The notes beneath the pieces are model-generated. The model did no database searches. It saw nothing but the letters and a program-made list of their open reading frames with translations, and had not been told where the DNA came from. A stretch of DNA of 29,113 bases, from positions 1 to 29,113 of the forward strand of contig NZ_JBELDZ010000030.1 in the NCBI RefSeq assembly GCF_042094015.1, read 5' to 3'. Source of the DNA: Aurantibacter sp042094015. GTDB lineage: Bacteria > Bacteroidota > Bacteroidia > Flavobacteriales > Flavobacteriaceae. This document shows positions 16,222 through 23,886 of this stretch, in pieces (the first letter of the stretch is position 1; each line of letters opens with the position of its first letter). The position numbers and the translations under genes are program-made.

Positions 16222-17202
16222 ATGATTTCTACTAATAATATATTTAACATTAAAAGTGAAGCTGATTTTTTAGCAGAAGCACTAAAAGTATTTAAATTTC
16301 AATTTGAGAATAATAAAATTTATAGATCGTTTTGTGATTTGCTTTATGTTAATCCCACAGTTGTTTCTAGGTTAGAAGAAATTCCTTTTTTACCTATTCA
16401 GTTTTTTAAATCTCATAAAGTTTTGTCTTCGCAGAATGCTATTGAGGAAACTTTTACCAGTAGTGGAACTACTGGTAGTATTACTAGTAAACATTTAGTT
16501 ACAGACTTAAAAGTATACGAACAAAGCTATTTAGACGCTTTTAAACAGTTTTATGGAAATATTGATGATTATGTTGTGTTAGCTTTATTACCTAATTACT
16601 TAGAACGAAAAGGCTCTTCTTTAATCTATATGGTAGACGATTTAATTAAACATTCTAAGAATAAAGATTCTGGATTTTATTTGAATCAATACGAAGACTT
16701 GAAAATTAAAATCGAAGCTTTAGAGGCTAAGGGGCAAAAAACATTATTAATTGGTGTTACATTTGCACTCTTAAATCTAATAGAACGTTTTCCTTTTAAA
16801 TTGAGGCATACCATAATTATGGAAACTGGTGGAATGAAAGGTATGCGAAAAGAATTGGTAAGAGAAGAATTACATCAAATTCTAACCAAAGGTTTTGAAG
16901 TAAAAACTATTCATAGTGAATATGGAATGACGGAATTACTAAGTCAAGCTTATTCTAAAGGAAATGGTGTTTTTGAATGCCCAAAATGGATGAAAGTTTT
17001 AACAAGAGATCCAGAAGATGCATTAACTATTCATAACACAAACAAAACAGGCGGATTAAATATTATTGATTTGGCGAACGTTAATTCCTGTAGTTTTATA
17101 GCCACACAAGATTTAGGGAAATTAAATGTTAATGGTACATTTGAAGTTGTAGGACGATTTGATTCTAGTGATATAAGAGGCTGTAATTTAATGGCACTAT
17201 AA
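16222..17202 (+). CDS. LuxE-like acyl-protein synthetase / adenylate-forming enzyme
   Basis: The 326-residue protein resembles the LuxE acyl-protein synthetase family (ANL superfamily, shortened). The AMP/phosphate loop is 'TSSGTTGS' (79-86). Other family-like stretches are 'LALLPNYLERKGSSLIYMVD', 'METGGMKGMRKEL', 'HSEYGMTELLSQAY' and a C-terminal 'VVGRFDSSDIRGCNL'. In luminous bacteria LuxE activates fatty acids as acyl-AMP and transfers them to its own cysteine; no lux genes lie here, so the substrate is open. In Bacteroidetes such genes are found outside luminescence operons, so a role in acyl or secondary metabolism is only possible. I chose ATG 16222 over the upstream in-frame TTG at 16213, which lies inside the -7-like box. 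Confidence 0.85.
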   Translation: MISTNNIFNIKSEADFLAEALKVFKFQFENNKIYRSFCDLLYVNPTVVSRLEEIPFLPIQFFKSHKVLSSQNAIEETFTSSGTTGSITSKHLVTDLKVYEQSYLDAFKQFYGNIDDYVVLALLPNYLERKGSSLIYMVDDLIKHSKNKDSGFYLNQYEDLKIKIEALEAKGQKTLLIGVTFALLNLIERFPFKLRHTIIMETGGMKGMRKELVREELHQILTKGFEVKTIHSEYGMTELLSQAYSKGNGVFECPKWMKVLTRDPEDALTIHNTNKTGGLNIIDLANVNSCSFIATQDLGKLNVNGTFEVVGRFDSSDIRGCNLMAL

Positions 17203-17227
17203 AAAAAATAGAATATTTGTAAGTATT

Positions 17228-17330
17228 TAATTTTGCATCCGACCAAATATATATGAAAAAGAAAAGTTAGTATTGGTTGGTTTACTAACTTTATTAAGAG
17301 CAGAACTTATTTTTTTAAGTTCTGCTCTTT
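17228..17330 (+). ncRNA. Candidate small RNA with two tandem hairpins
   Basis: A -7-like box TAATTTTG (17228-17235) is followed by GCATCCG, the sort of start often seen at strong flavobacterial stable-RNA promoters. A non-coding stretch with two perfect stems comes next: 17263-17272 with 17283-17292, and 17296-17309 with 17316-17329, the latter ending in TTTTT. The product would be about 90 bases. No -33 TTTG is seen, no known RNA family is recognised, and the second hairpin could simply be the terminator of the LuxE-like gene. Confidence 0.25.
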
Positions 17331-17334
17331 TTGC
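17296..17334 (+). terminator. Intrinsic terminator between the LuxE-like gene and tyrS
   Basis: A 14-bp perfect stem AAGAGCAGAACTTA / TAAGTTCTGCTCTT (17296-17309, 17316-17329) with a T6 loop, followed by TTTGC on the plus strand after the stem's own TT. The T run is better on the plus strand; on the minus strand it would end tyrS less efficiently. It lies 5 bases from the tyrS stop. Confidence 0.85.
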
Positions 17335-18648
17335 TTAAACCACTTTAATAATAAAGGATTTTTTCTTTCCTCTATTTATTAAAATATACGTATTGTGTAT
17401 TAAGTCATCTTTAGATATCGTATAATCTTCTTTAACTTTCTCTTTGTTTATAGCAACCGAGTTTTCCTTAAGCGCACGCCTTGCTTCTCCATTGCTAGCT
17501 AAGAAATTAGTTTCGGCAGAAAGTGCAGCAATCATATCTAAACCAGTTTCAATCTTATCTCTTGAGACTTCGGTAGTTTGCACACCTTCAAAAACATCTA
17601 AAAATAAAGATTCATTTAAAGCGTTTATTTCATTTTTAAAATCTTTACTAAATAAGATCCCTGAAGCTTTAATTGCATTTTCTAAATCTTCTTTGCTATG
17701 AACAAAAGTAGTAACTTCTTTAGCTAACCTCTTTTGTAGTTGTCTTAAATGTGGTTCTGCTTTATGTACTTCAATTAAATTATCAATAGTAGATTTGTCT
17801 AAAAAAGTAAATATTTTAATATATTTTTCAGCATCTTCATCGCTTGTATTCAACCAAAATTGGTAAAACTTATAAACCGATGTTTTATCTGCATCTAACC
17901 AAATGTTTCCTCCTTCACTTTTACCAAATTTAGAACCATCAGCTTTTGTAATTAGCGGACAAGTCATAGCATAAGCTTTCGCTTTTTCTTCGCCAGGATT
18001 CATTCTTCTTACTAATTCTGTACCTGTAGTAATATTTCCCCATTGATCGCTTCCGCCCATTTGCAATTTACAATTTAGATGTTTGTGCAAATGATAAAAA
18101 TCGTAACCTTGAATTAATTGATAGGTGAATTCTGTAAAAGACATTCCAACACTACCTTCATCTCCAGACAAACGCTTTTTTACAGAATCTTTAGACATCA
18201 TATAGTTAACCGTGATTCGTTTACCAACATCTCTAGCAAAATCTATAAAACTGAAGTTTTTCATCCAATCATAATTGTTTACTAAAACTGGTGCATTTTC
18301 CTTAGTAGAATTAAAATCTAAAAAACGAGATAATACATTTTTTATACCAGACACATTATGATTAAGTGTTTTTTCATCTAATAAATTACGCTCGTCACTT
18401 TTTCCAGATGGATCACCAATCATACCGGTTGCTCCACCAATTAAAGCCACGGGTTTATGTCCAGATTTCTCTAAATGAACCAGTAAAATAATAGGAACTA
18501 AACTACCAATATGCAACGAATCTGAAGTAGGATCAAAACCTATATATGCAGTTGTCATTTCTTTATTTAATTGCACATCGGTTTCTGGCATCATATCATG
18601 AACCATACCACGCCATTTTAATTCTTCTACCAAAGGATTTGTTGTCAT
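17335..18648 (-). CDS. tyrS: Tyrosyl-tRNA synthetase
   Basis: TyrS charges tRNA-Tyr with tyrosine in the cytosol. The 437-residue class I enzyme shows the HIGH motif as 'HIGS' (46-49), 'GGATGMIGDPSGKS' (71-84), 'QMGGSDQWGNITTG' (196-209) and the KMSKS loop as 'KFGKS' (240-244), with a C-terminal S4-like RNA-binding region ('LASNGEARRALKENSVAIN'). The length is normal for the bacterial TyrS type. The start (MTTNPLVEELKWRG) matches the family. A TATATTTG box lies at 18670-18677, 22 bases upstream. Confidence 0.98.
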   Translation of the reverse strand: MTTNPLVEELKWRGMVHDMMPETDVQLNKEMTTAYIGFDPTSDSLHIGSLVPIILLVHLEKSGHKPVALIGGATGMIGDPSGKSDERNLLDEKTLNHNVSGIKNVLSRFLDFNSTKENAPVLVNNYDWMKNFSFIDFARDVGKRITVNYMMSKDSVKKRLSGDEGSVGMSFTEFTYQLIQGYDFYHLHKHLNCKLQMGGSDQWGNITTGTELVRRMNPGEEKAKAYAMTCPLITKADGSKFGKSEGGNIWLDADKTSVYKFYQFWLNTSDEDAEKYIKIFTFLDKSTIDNLIEVHKAEPHLRQLQKRLAKEVTTFVHSKEDLENAIKASGILFSKDFKNEINALNESLFLDVFEGVQTTEVSRDKIETGLDMIAALSAETNFLASNGEARRALKENSVAINKEKVKEDYTISKDDLIHNTYILINRGKKKSFIIKVV

Positions 18649-18669
18649 AATAGCTTATTTTTATGCCAA

Positions 18670-18677
18670 CAAATATA
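18670..18677 (-). promoter_or_regulatory. TAnnTTTG -7 box of tyrS
   Basis: The minus strand reads TATATTTG, 21 bases before the tyrS ATG, in the 73-base spacer shared with the divergent epimerase-like gene. No properly spaced -33 TTTG is seen. No T-box or other leader structure fits into the short leader. Confidence 0.45.
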
Positions 18678-18721
18678 AAAACTATAGGCTATTTTGAGCC
18701 ATAATTATCTAATTTAGTTTT

Positions 18722-19732
18722 ATGATTTTAGTTACAGGAGGAACAGGTTTAGTTGGTTCGCACTTATTATTCAAATTAACGGAAGGAAATACTATTATTC
18801 GCGCTATTTACAGAGATGAAACTAAATTAGACAATGTTAAAATGGTTTTTTCTTATTATACCGATAATTATGAAGAGCGTTTTAGAAATATTGAATGGTT
18901 TAAAGCTGATTTAAATAATATTCCAGATTTAATAGATGCATTTTCTAGCGTAAATTACGTTTATCATTGTGCTGCTTTAGTTTCTTTTAACACGTCTGAT
19001 TTTGAATTGTTAAAGAAAATTAATATTGAAGGCACAGCAAATATTGTAAACTTATGTGTTTCCGAAAAAATTAAGAAACTCTGCTATGTAAGTTCTATAG
19101 CTGCAATAGGATCTTCTACTAAAAGTGATTTAACAGAAGAAACCGATTGGAATCCAGAAGATAATCATTCTGTTTATGCTTTAACTAAGTATGGTGCAGA
19201 ATTAGAAGTTTGGCGTGGTACTCAAGAAGGACTTGATGCTGTAATTGTTAATCCTGGAGTAATTATAGGTCCTGGATTTTGGAATAGTGGTAGTGGTTTA
19301 TTTTTTAATAAAATAAAAAGAGGAATGTGGTTTTATACTACAGGAATTACAGGCTATATTGGTGTAGAAGATGTTGTTAGAATTATGCAGAAATTAATGA
19401 TAAGCCCTATAAATAATGAGCGTTTTATCTTAATTACTGAGCATCTAAGTTTTAAAGACTTTTTAAATAAAATAGCAGATGCTTTAGACGCAAATCAGCC
19501 AAAGTTTGAAGCAAAAAAAGGAATTTTAACTATTGCGAGCTGGTTAGATGGGATGAAGATGTTTATTACAAAAAAGCCAAGAACATTAAATAGTTCTATA
19601 ATTAAAACCTCTCAAAATAAAACATTATATAATACTAATAAATTTAAAAAAGAGTTTCAAATAGATTTACAAGATATATCTACTGTAATTTCTAAAACGG
19701 GGAAATTATTTACTCTTTTTGTTTTTTTCTAG
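18722..19732 (+). CDS. NAD-dependent epimerase/dehydratase family (extended SDR) protein
   Basis: The 336-residue cytosolic protein has the extended short-chain dehydrogenase fold: N-terminal 'VTGGTGLVGSHLL' (GxxGxxG, 4-16), 'YHCAALVSF' (81-89), 'INIEGTANIVNLC' (100-112), the catalytic Ser in 'YVSSIAAIG' (122-130) and YxxxK at Tyr 152/Lys 156. Substrate is not predictable; relatives act on sugar nucleotides, dihydroflavonol-like compounds or sterols. The last nine codons overlap the end of the convergent DUF4296 gene by 27 bases. The C-terminus ('LFTLFVFF') is unusually hydrophobic and phenylalanine-rich, as if the frame had run on past an earlier stop into the neighbour. Confidence 0.9.
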   Translation: MILVTGGTGLVGSHLLFKLTEGNTIIRAIYRDETKLDNVKMVFSYYTDNYEERFRNIEWFKADLNNIPDLIDAFSSVNYVYHCAALVSFNTSDFELLKKINIEGTANIVNLCVSEKIKKLCYVSSIAAIGSSTKSDLTEETDWNPEDNHSVYALTKYGAELEVWRGTQEGLDAVIVNPGVIIGPGFWNSGSGLFFNKIKRGMWFYTTGITGYIGVEDVVRIMQKLMISPINNERFILITEHLSFKDFLNKIADALDANQPKFEAKKGILTIASWLDGMKMFITKKPRTLNSSIIKTSQNKTLYNTNKFKKEFQIDLQDISTVISKTGKLFTLFVFF

Positions 19733-20203
19733 TTCGGCACGTTTTAATAACCCTTGTCTTATTATTGAATCTCTTTTAGATATATATTTAGGGTCTAATT
19801 TTAATTCATCTTCTTTAAGTTTCCCTTTATTAATATTTGTGCTTTTTATTTTCTTTTCTTTGTTTTTTTCAGCTTTCTTTTTTAATAGGGTTAAGCTATC
19901 TTTTACTTTATTATAAATACGATTATAAGCATCTAAATCATGAGAATAATATATATTGTTTTCTGCAAAAATCACAGAATCTATTTTGTGTTTTGTGTAA
20001 ATATAATTTTTAGGTAAAATGCCATTTTCTCCAAGTTTCTTTTTGTTAATACCTTTTGCTGCAGAGAGAATAGATATTTCGGTTAAAACATTAACCATTT
20101 CTTGTTCAGATAAAAACGTATTAGGTTTTTCAGGTTTTTCTAACTGATAACAACTATTTAAAATTAAAGTTACAAGTAAGTATGTGTAAATGGAATTCTT
20201 CAA
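19706..20203 (-). CDS. DUF4296 lipoprotein
   Basis: The 165-residue protein has a lipoprotein signal with lipobox LNSC (lipid Cys 18) and the DUF4296 pattern: 'FLSEQEMVNVLTEISILSAA' (residues about 30-49) and 'IDSVIFAENNIYYSHDLDAYNRIY'. A long Lys/Glu-rich tail follows (about 108-165, very likely helical). Function is unknown; DUF4296 is essentially a Bacteroidetes family. It starts 2 bases after the dihydroorotase stop, so it is the last gene of the GT2-pyrC operon. Its 3' end overlaps the convergent epimerase-like gene by 27 bases, and no terminator hairpin is visible between them. Confidence 0.88.
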   Translation of the reverse strand: MKNSIYTYLLVTLILNSCYQLEKPEKPNTFLSEQEMVNVLTEISILSAAKGINKKKLGENGILPKNYIYTKHKIDSVIFAENNIYYSHDLDAYNRIYNKVKDSLTLLKKKAEKNKEKKIKSTNINKGKLKEDELKLDPKYISKRDSIIRQGLLKRAELEKNKKSK

Positions 20204-20205
20204 AA

Positions 20206-21552
20206 TTATCTATTAAAGGTTAATTGTTTAGCCTTGCTAACTTCGTTTATGTTGAAATTATTATATGCTAAGTGACCATTTACAAAAGTATGCGAAATTC
20301 TAGACTTAAATGTAGTTCCTTCAAAAGGAGACCAACCACATTGATATAAAATATTCTCTTTTGTTACAGTCCAAGGATGATTTAAATCTACTAAAACTAA
20401 ATCTGCAAAATAGCCTTCTTTTATATAGCCTCTTTTTTCAACATCAAAAAGAATAGCAGGATTATGGCACATTTTTTCTACTATTTTTTCAATAGAGATT
20501 AAGCCTTTATGATGCATTTCTAATAAAGCAGGTAAAGCATGCTGGACTAAAGGTCCGCCAGAAGGCGCTTTAGTGTAAACATTATTTTTTTCATCTAATG
20601 TATGTGGTGCATGATCTGTTGCAATTACGTCAATCCTATCATCTAATAACGCTTTTAATAATTGTTCTTGGTCTTTTTGTGTTTTTACAGCAGGATTCCA
20701 TTTAATTAAAGAGCCTTTTTCATCATAATCTTTATCGTTAAACCATAAATGATGTATACAAACTTCCGATGTTATTTTTTTGTCTTTTAGCGGAATTTTA
20801 TTAGTGAATAACTCAGTTTCTTTTCCGGTAGATAAATGAAAAACATGTAGTCTTGCTCCCGTTTTTTTTGCTAATTCTATAGCTTTAGAAGATGAAATAT
20901 AACACGCTTTTTCGCTTCTGATTAAATGATGATATTTCATAGGAATATCATCACCATATTCTTTAATATATTTTTCTGTATTTGCTTTAATAGTTGCTTC
21001 ATCTTCACAATGTACAGAAATAACCAAATCAGTACTTGAAAATATTTTTTCTAATACTTCTGGATCATCCACTAACATATTTCCTGTAGAAGAACCTAAA
21101 AATAATTTTAACCCAGCAACTTGTTTTGGGTCTACTTTTAAGATTTCGTCTAAATTATCGTTTGTTCCGCCAAACATAAAAGAGTAATTTGCATAAGATG
21201 TTTTTTTAGCAATATTAAACTTATCATTTAATTTTTCAATTGTTGTTGTTTGTGGATTTGTGTTTGGCATCTCTATAAAAGACGTAATTCCACCAGAAAT
21301 AGCAGCTTTAGATTCACTTTTAATATGTGCCTTATGTGTTAAACCTGGCTCTCTAAAATGAACTTGATCGTCTATTGCTCCAGGAATTAAATATTTACCT
21401 TCTGCATCTACAACAAAAACATCTCCCGATTTTGCGCTTATAGAAGCATCTATTTTTGTTATAATTTCTCCTTCAATTAAGACATCCCCTTCAAAAATAA
21501 TTCCTTCGTTTACAATTTTTGCATTCTTAATTAAAGTTGTTTTATCAATCAT
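20206..21552 (-). CDS. pyrC: Dihydroorotase
   Basis: Dihydroorotase cyclises carbamoyl-aspartate to dihydroorotate in pyrimidine synthesis. The 448-residue amidohydrolase has the carbamylated lysine K149 ('AGLKLF'), the metal histidines H181 ('SVHCED') and H239 ('VFHLST'), and the catalytic Asp 313 ('IATDHAPHT'). 'VHFREPG' (64-70) and 'EMPNTNPQT' are family motifs. In the usual HxH metal motif the first His is Gln 63 (sequence DDQVH). I believe this variant occurs in Bacteroidetes dihydroorotases, and all other ligands are present, so activity is likely. It lies 15 bases downstream of the GT2 gene and 2 bases upstream of the DUF4296 gene, in one operon. Confidence 0.93.
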   Translation of the reverse strand: MIDKTTLIKNAKIVNEGIIFEGDVLIEGEIITKIDASISAKSGDVFVVDAEGKYLIPGAIDDQVHFREPGLTHKAHIKSESKAAISGGITSFIEMPNTNPQTTTIEKLNDKFNIAKKTSYANYSFMFGGTNDNLDEILKVDPKQVAGLKLFLGSSTGNMLVDDPEVLEKIFSSTDLVISVHCEDEATIKANTEKYIKEYGDDIPMKYHHLIRSEKACYISSSKAIELAKKTGARLHVFHLSTGKETELFTNKIPLKDKKITSEVCIHHLWFNDKDYDEKGSLIKWNPAVKTQKDQEQLLKALLDDRIDVIATDHAPHTLDEKNNVYTKAPSGGPLVQHALPALLEMHHKGLISIEKIVEKMCHNPAILFDVEKRGYIKEGYFADLVLVDLNHPWTVTKENILYQCGWSPFEGTTFKSRISHTFVNGHLAYNNFNINEVSKAKQLTFNR

Positions 21553-21567
21553 ATAATGGTAGGGTTA

Positions 21568-22287
21568 TTATTTAAAAATACTGAATAATTTCATTTTTAC
21601 AACACCAAAAATTGCTTCAGATATAATACTTGAACTTAATTTAGATTCTCCTTTTGTTCGGTCTGTAAATATTACAGGAACTTCTTTTATTTTAAAGTTT
21701 TTAAGATATGCTTTAAATTTCATTTCAATTTGAAAAGCATATCCAATAAATTTAACATGGTTGAAGTCTATAGCTTCTAATACTTCTTTTTTGTAGCAAA
21801 TAAAGCCAGCTGTAGTGTCTTTAATTTTCATACCTGTTATTAAACGTACATACATTGATGCGCCATAAGATAAAATAACTCTACTTAAAGGCCAGTTTAC
21901 TACATTTACACCTTTTACATACCTAGATCCAATAGCTAAATCGACCTGATCTTTAGCACAAGCATTATATAGTTTTATTAAATCTTTTGGATTGTGAGAA
22001 AAATCTGCATCCATTTCAAATATATAACTATAATTACGCTCTAAACTCCATTTAAAGCCATGTATATAAGCTGTTCCAATTCCTGCTTTTTTTTTCCTAA
22101 CCTCTAAATGTAACTCTTTAGGGTATTTGCTCTGTAATTCTTTAACTTTATTAGCTGTTAAATCTGGAGAATTATCGTCAACTATAAGAATATCAAACTT
22201 TTTCGGTAAATTAAAAACAGCTTCAATTATGGCTTCAATGTTTTCAATTTCGTTGTAAGTTGGTATTATGACAATAGCGTCTTTCAT
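21568..22287 (-). CDS. Polyprenol monophosphomannose synthase-like GT2 glycosyltransferase
   Basis: The 239-residue protein is a single GT-A domain of the Dpm1 type, lacking C-terminal membrane segments. It has 'VIIPTYNEIENI' (6-17), 'VDDNSPD' (36-42), the metal-binding DAD at 93-95 ('EMDADFSHNP') and 'GSRYVKGVNVVNWP'. It transfers a sugar, typically mannose from GDP-mannose, to a polyprenyl phosphate on the cytosolic face of the membrane for later use in glycan or protein glycosylation. O-mannosylation of secreted proteins is known in Bacteroidetes, so a role there is plausible. It is first in the operon with pyrC and the DUF4296 gene. A TACATTTG box lies at 22312-22319. Confidence 0.92.
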   Translation of the reverse strand: MKDAIVIIPTYNEIENIEAIIEAVFNLPKKFDILIVDDNSPDLTANKVKELQSKYPKELHLEVRKKKAGIGTAYIHGFKWSLERNYSYIFEMDADFSHNPKDLIKLYNACAKDQVDLAIGSRYVKGVNVVNWPLSRVILSYGASMYVRLITGMKIKDTTAGFICYKKEVLEAIDFNHVKFIGYAFQIEMKFKAYLKNFKIKEVPVIFTDRTKGESKLSSSIISEAIFGVVKMKLFSIFK

Positions 22288-22311
22288 TTAACTAATAAAA
22301 ATGTGTTTGTG

Positions 22312-22319
22312 CAAATGTA
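22312..22319 (-). promoter_or_regulatory. TAnnTTTG -7 box of the GT2-pyrC-DUF4296 operon
   Basis: The minus strand reads TACATTTG, 24 bases before the ATG at 22287. The same octamer occurs before the TPP riboswitch at 26282-26289. No clear -33 TTTG is seen. Confidence 0.5.
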
Positions 22320-22397
22320 CATTTTTTAAAACCATTTTTTTTTGAAATAATCCTTAAAATATAGCTAAATTAATACGATTAATACTAATTTTATGCT

Positions 22398-23030
22398 GTG
22401 CTTAGAACTATTTTAAATAACGACTCATTAACACTTTTGTTGCTTTTGGTAATTATATTAATTACCGTAGCAAAATTGATAAATAGAAAACGTTTTTTTA
22501 GTTATTTTAAAGTGTTGATAAATTCTTCTTACATAAACACATATGGAAAAGATAAAAAGTGGTTTGATTTTTTTAATATATTGCTTTTTTTAGCTTTTTG
22601 TTTAGTTTTAAGTATTTTTATTGTTGTATTAAATTCGCATTTAAATTTCACTTCTTTTCTTAGTGTTTATGAGGTTTTAATTAGTGTTGGATTGTTTTTT
22701 GGAATTAAAATTATACTTGAGTTAAGTATTGGTAAATTACTTGAATCTTATCAGTTTTTCCGATATTTTTTATTTAGAAAAATAAGTTACAGATTCTTTT
22801 TAGTCTTTTTTTTAATTCCAATATCTGCTTTATTACTTTACCATTCTTCGCTAAACATAAATATTATTAACGCTTTTTTCTTTGTTGTAGTTTTAATTCA
22901 GTTTTTAACCTATTTTATCGTTATAAAGACCTATTTTGACGCTATAAAACATAATTTGCTTTATTTTATTTTGTACCTTTGCGCACTTGAAATTGCACCG
23001 TATTTTATTTTATATAAGCATATTATGTAA
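22398..23030 (+). CDS. DUF4271 membrane protein (GTG start)
   Basis: The 210-residue integral membrane protein has about six hydrophobic segments and matches DUF4271, a Bacteroidetes family almost always found beside hemD. Landmarks are the N-terminal 'LRTILNNDSLTLLLLL', 'SYINTYGKDKKW' between the first two segments and the C-terminal 'CALEIAPYFILYKHI'. The start is GTG at 22398: an in-frame stop lies 12 bases upstream and no ATG fits, while the ATG at 22393 is in another frame and hits a stop after seven codons. Function is unknown. hemD follows after 27 bases, so the two are probably one transcript. Confidence 0.88.
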   Translation: MLRTILNNDSLTLLLLLVIILITVAKLINRKRFFSYFKVLINSSYINTYGKDKKWFDFFNILLFLAFCLVLSIFIVVLNSHLNFTSFLSVYEVLISVGLFFGIKIILELSIGKLLESYQFFRYFLFRKISYRFFLVFFLIPISALLLYHSSLNINIINAFFFVVVLIQFLTYFIVIKTYFDAIKHNLLYFILYLCALEIAPYFILYKHIM

Positions 23031-23063
23031 TTATAAACTGCCGTGTTACAAAAGTGAATGACT

Positions 23064-23810
23064 ATGAAAGTTAAAACAATACTTGTTTCACAACCAGAAC
23101 CTAAAATAGAGAATTCTCCTTATTTTGATCTTACGGAGAAACATAAAGTTAAAATAGATTTTAGACCTTTTATTCATGTTGAAGGTGTCACTTCTAAAGA
23201 AATTAGACAGGAAAAAATTGATTTAAATAATTTTACTGCTATAATTTTAACAAGTAGAAATGCTGTAGATCACTTTTTTAGAGTTGCAGAAGAAATGCGA
23301 TTTAAAGTTCCAGATACTATGCGTTATTTTTGTCAGTCTGAAGCTGTCGCTTATTACTTACAGAAATACGTTGTATATAGAAAGCGTAAAATATATGTAG
23401 GTAAAAGAACATTTTCTGAATTAATACCATTAATTAAAAAATATAAAGACGAAACATTTCTGTTGCCAGCAACAGATAAATTAAAGCCTTTAATTCCTGA
23501 ACTATTAGATGGTTTAAAAATTAATTGGACTCAAGGTACTTTTTATAGAACTGTAATAAGTGACTTGTCTGATCTAGAGAAAGTAACGTATGATATTTTA
23601 GTGTTTTTTAGCCCTAGTGGAATAGAATCTTTATTCCATAACTATCCAAATTTCAAACAAAACGATACGCGTATTGCTGTATTTGGAAATACGACAATTA
23701 AAGCTGTAGAAGCTAAAGGGTTGCGTGTAGATATTGCTGCACCAACACCAGAAACTCCTAGTATGACAATGGCATTGGCTAAGTATATTAAAGACGCAAA
23801 TAAAAAATAA
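23064..23810 (+). CDS. hemD: Uroporphyrinogen-III synthase
   Basis: HemD closes and inverts hydroxymethylbilane to uroporphyrinogen III in haem/sirohaem synthesis. The protein of about 248 residues shows the two-lobe family pattern: 'TILVSQPEP' at the start, 'FTAIILTSRNAVDHFF', 'YFCQSEAVAYYLQKYV', 'ILVFFSPSGIESLF' and 'AVFGNTTIKAVEAKGL', ending in 'PTPETPSMTMALAKYI'. Sequence conservation is low in this family but the pattern is typical of the Bacteroidetes branch. Two ATGs are possible (23058 and 23064); I prefer the second (MKVKTILVSQ). It follows the DUF4271 gene. The hairpin at 23831-23862 closes the unit. Confidence 0.92.
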   Translation: MKVKTILVSQPEPKIENSPYFDLTEKHKVKIDFRPFIHVEGVTSKEIRQEKIDLNNFTAIILTSRNAVDHFFRVAEEMRFKVPDTMRYFCQSEAVAYYLQKYVVYRKRKIYVGKRTFSELIPLIKKYKDETFLLPATDKLKPLIPELLDGLKINWTQGTFYRTVISDLSDLEKVTYDILVFFSPSGIESLFHNYPNFKQNDTRIAVFGNTTIKAVEAKGLRVDIAAPTPETPSMTMALAKYIKDANKK

Positions 23811-23830
23811 TTTGCAGATCTAACAATATA

Positions 23831-23862
23831 AAAAAATGCGAACCAACTGGTTCGCATTTTTT
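23831..23862. terminator. Bidirectional terminator between hemD and the TonB receptor
   Basis: AAAAAATGCGAACCA (23831-23845) pairs perfectly with TGGTTCGCATTTTTT (23848-23862). The stated gap is 2 bases, so the real loop opens one or two pairs more. T runs lie on both strands. It is 20 bases after the hemD stop and about 24 bases from the end of the receptor gene. Confidence 0.93.
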
Positions 23863-23886
23863 GTTTAATAAAAGTATGTAAAATAC

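Noticed and set aside
17236..17330. A tRNA, SRP RNA or tmRNA in the tyrS-proximal spacer
   Set aside because: No T-loop GTTC pattern, no CCA-adjacent acceptor stem and no conserved SRP or tmRNA blocks; only generic hairpins are present.
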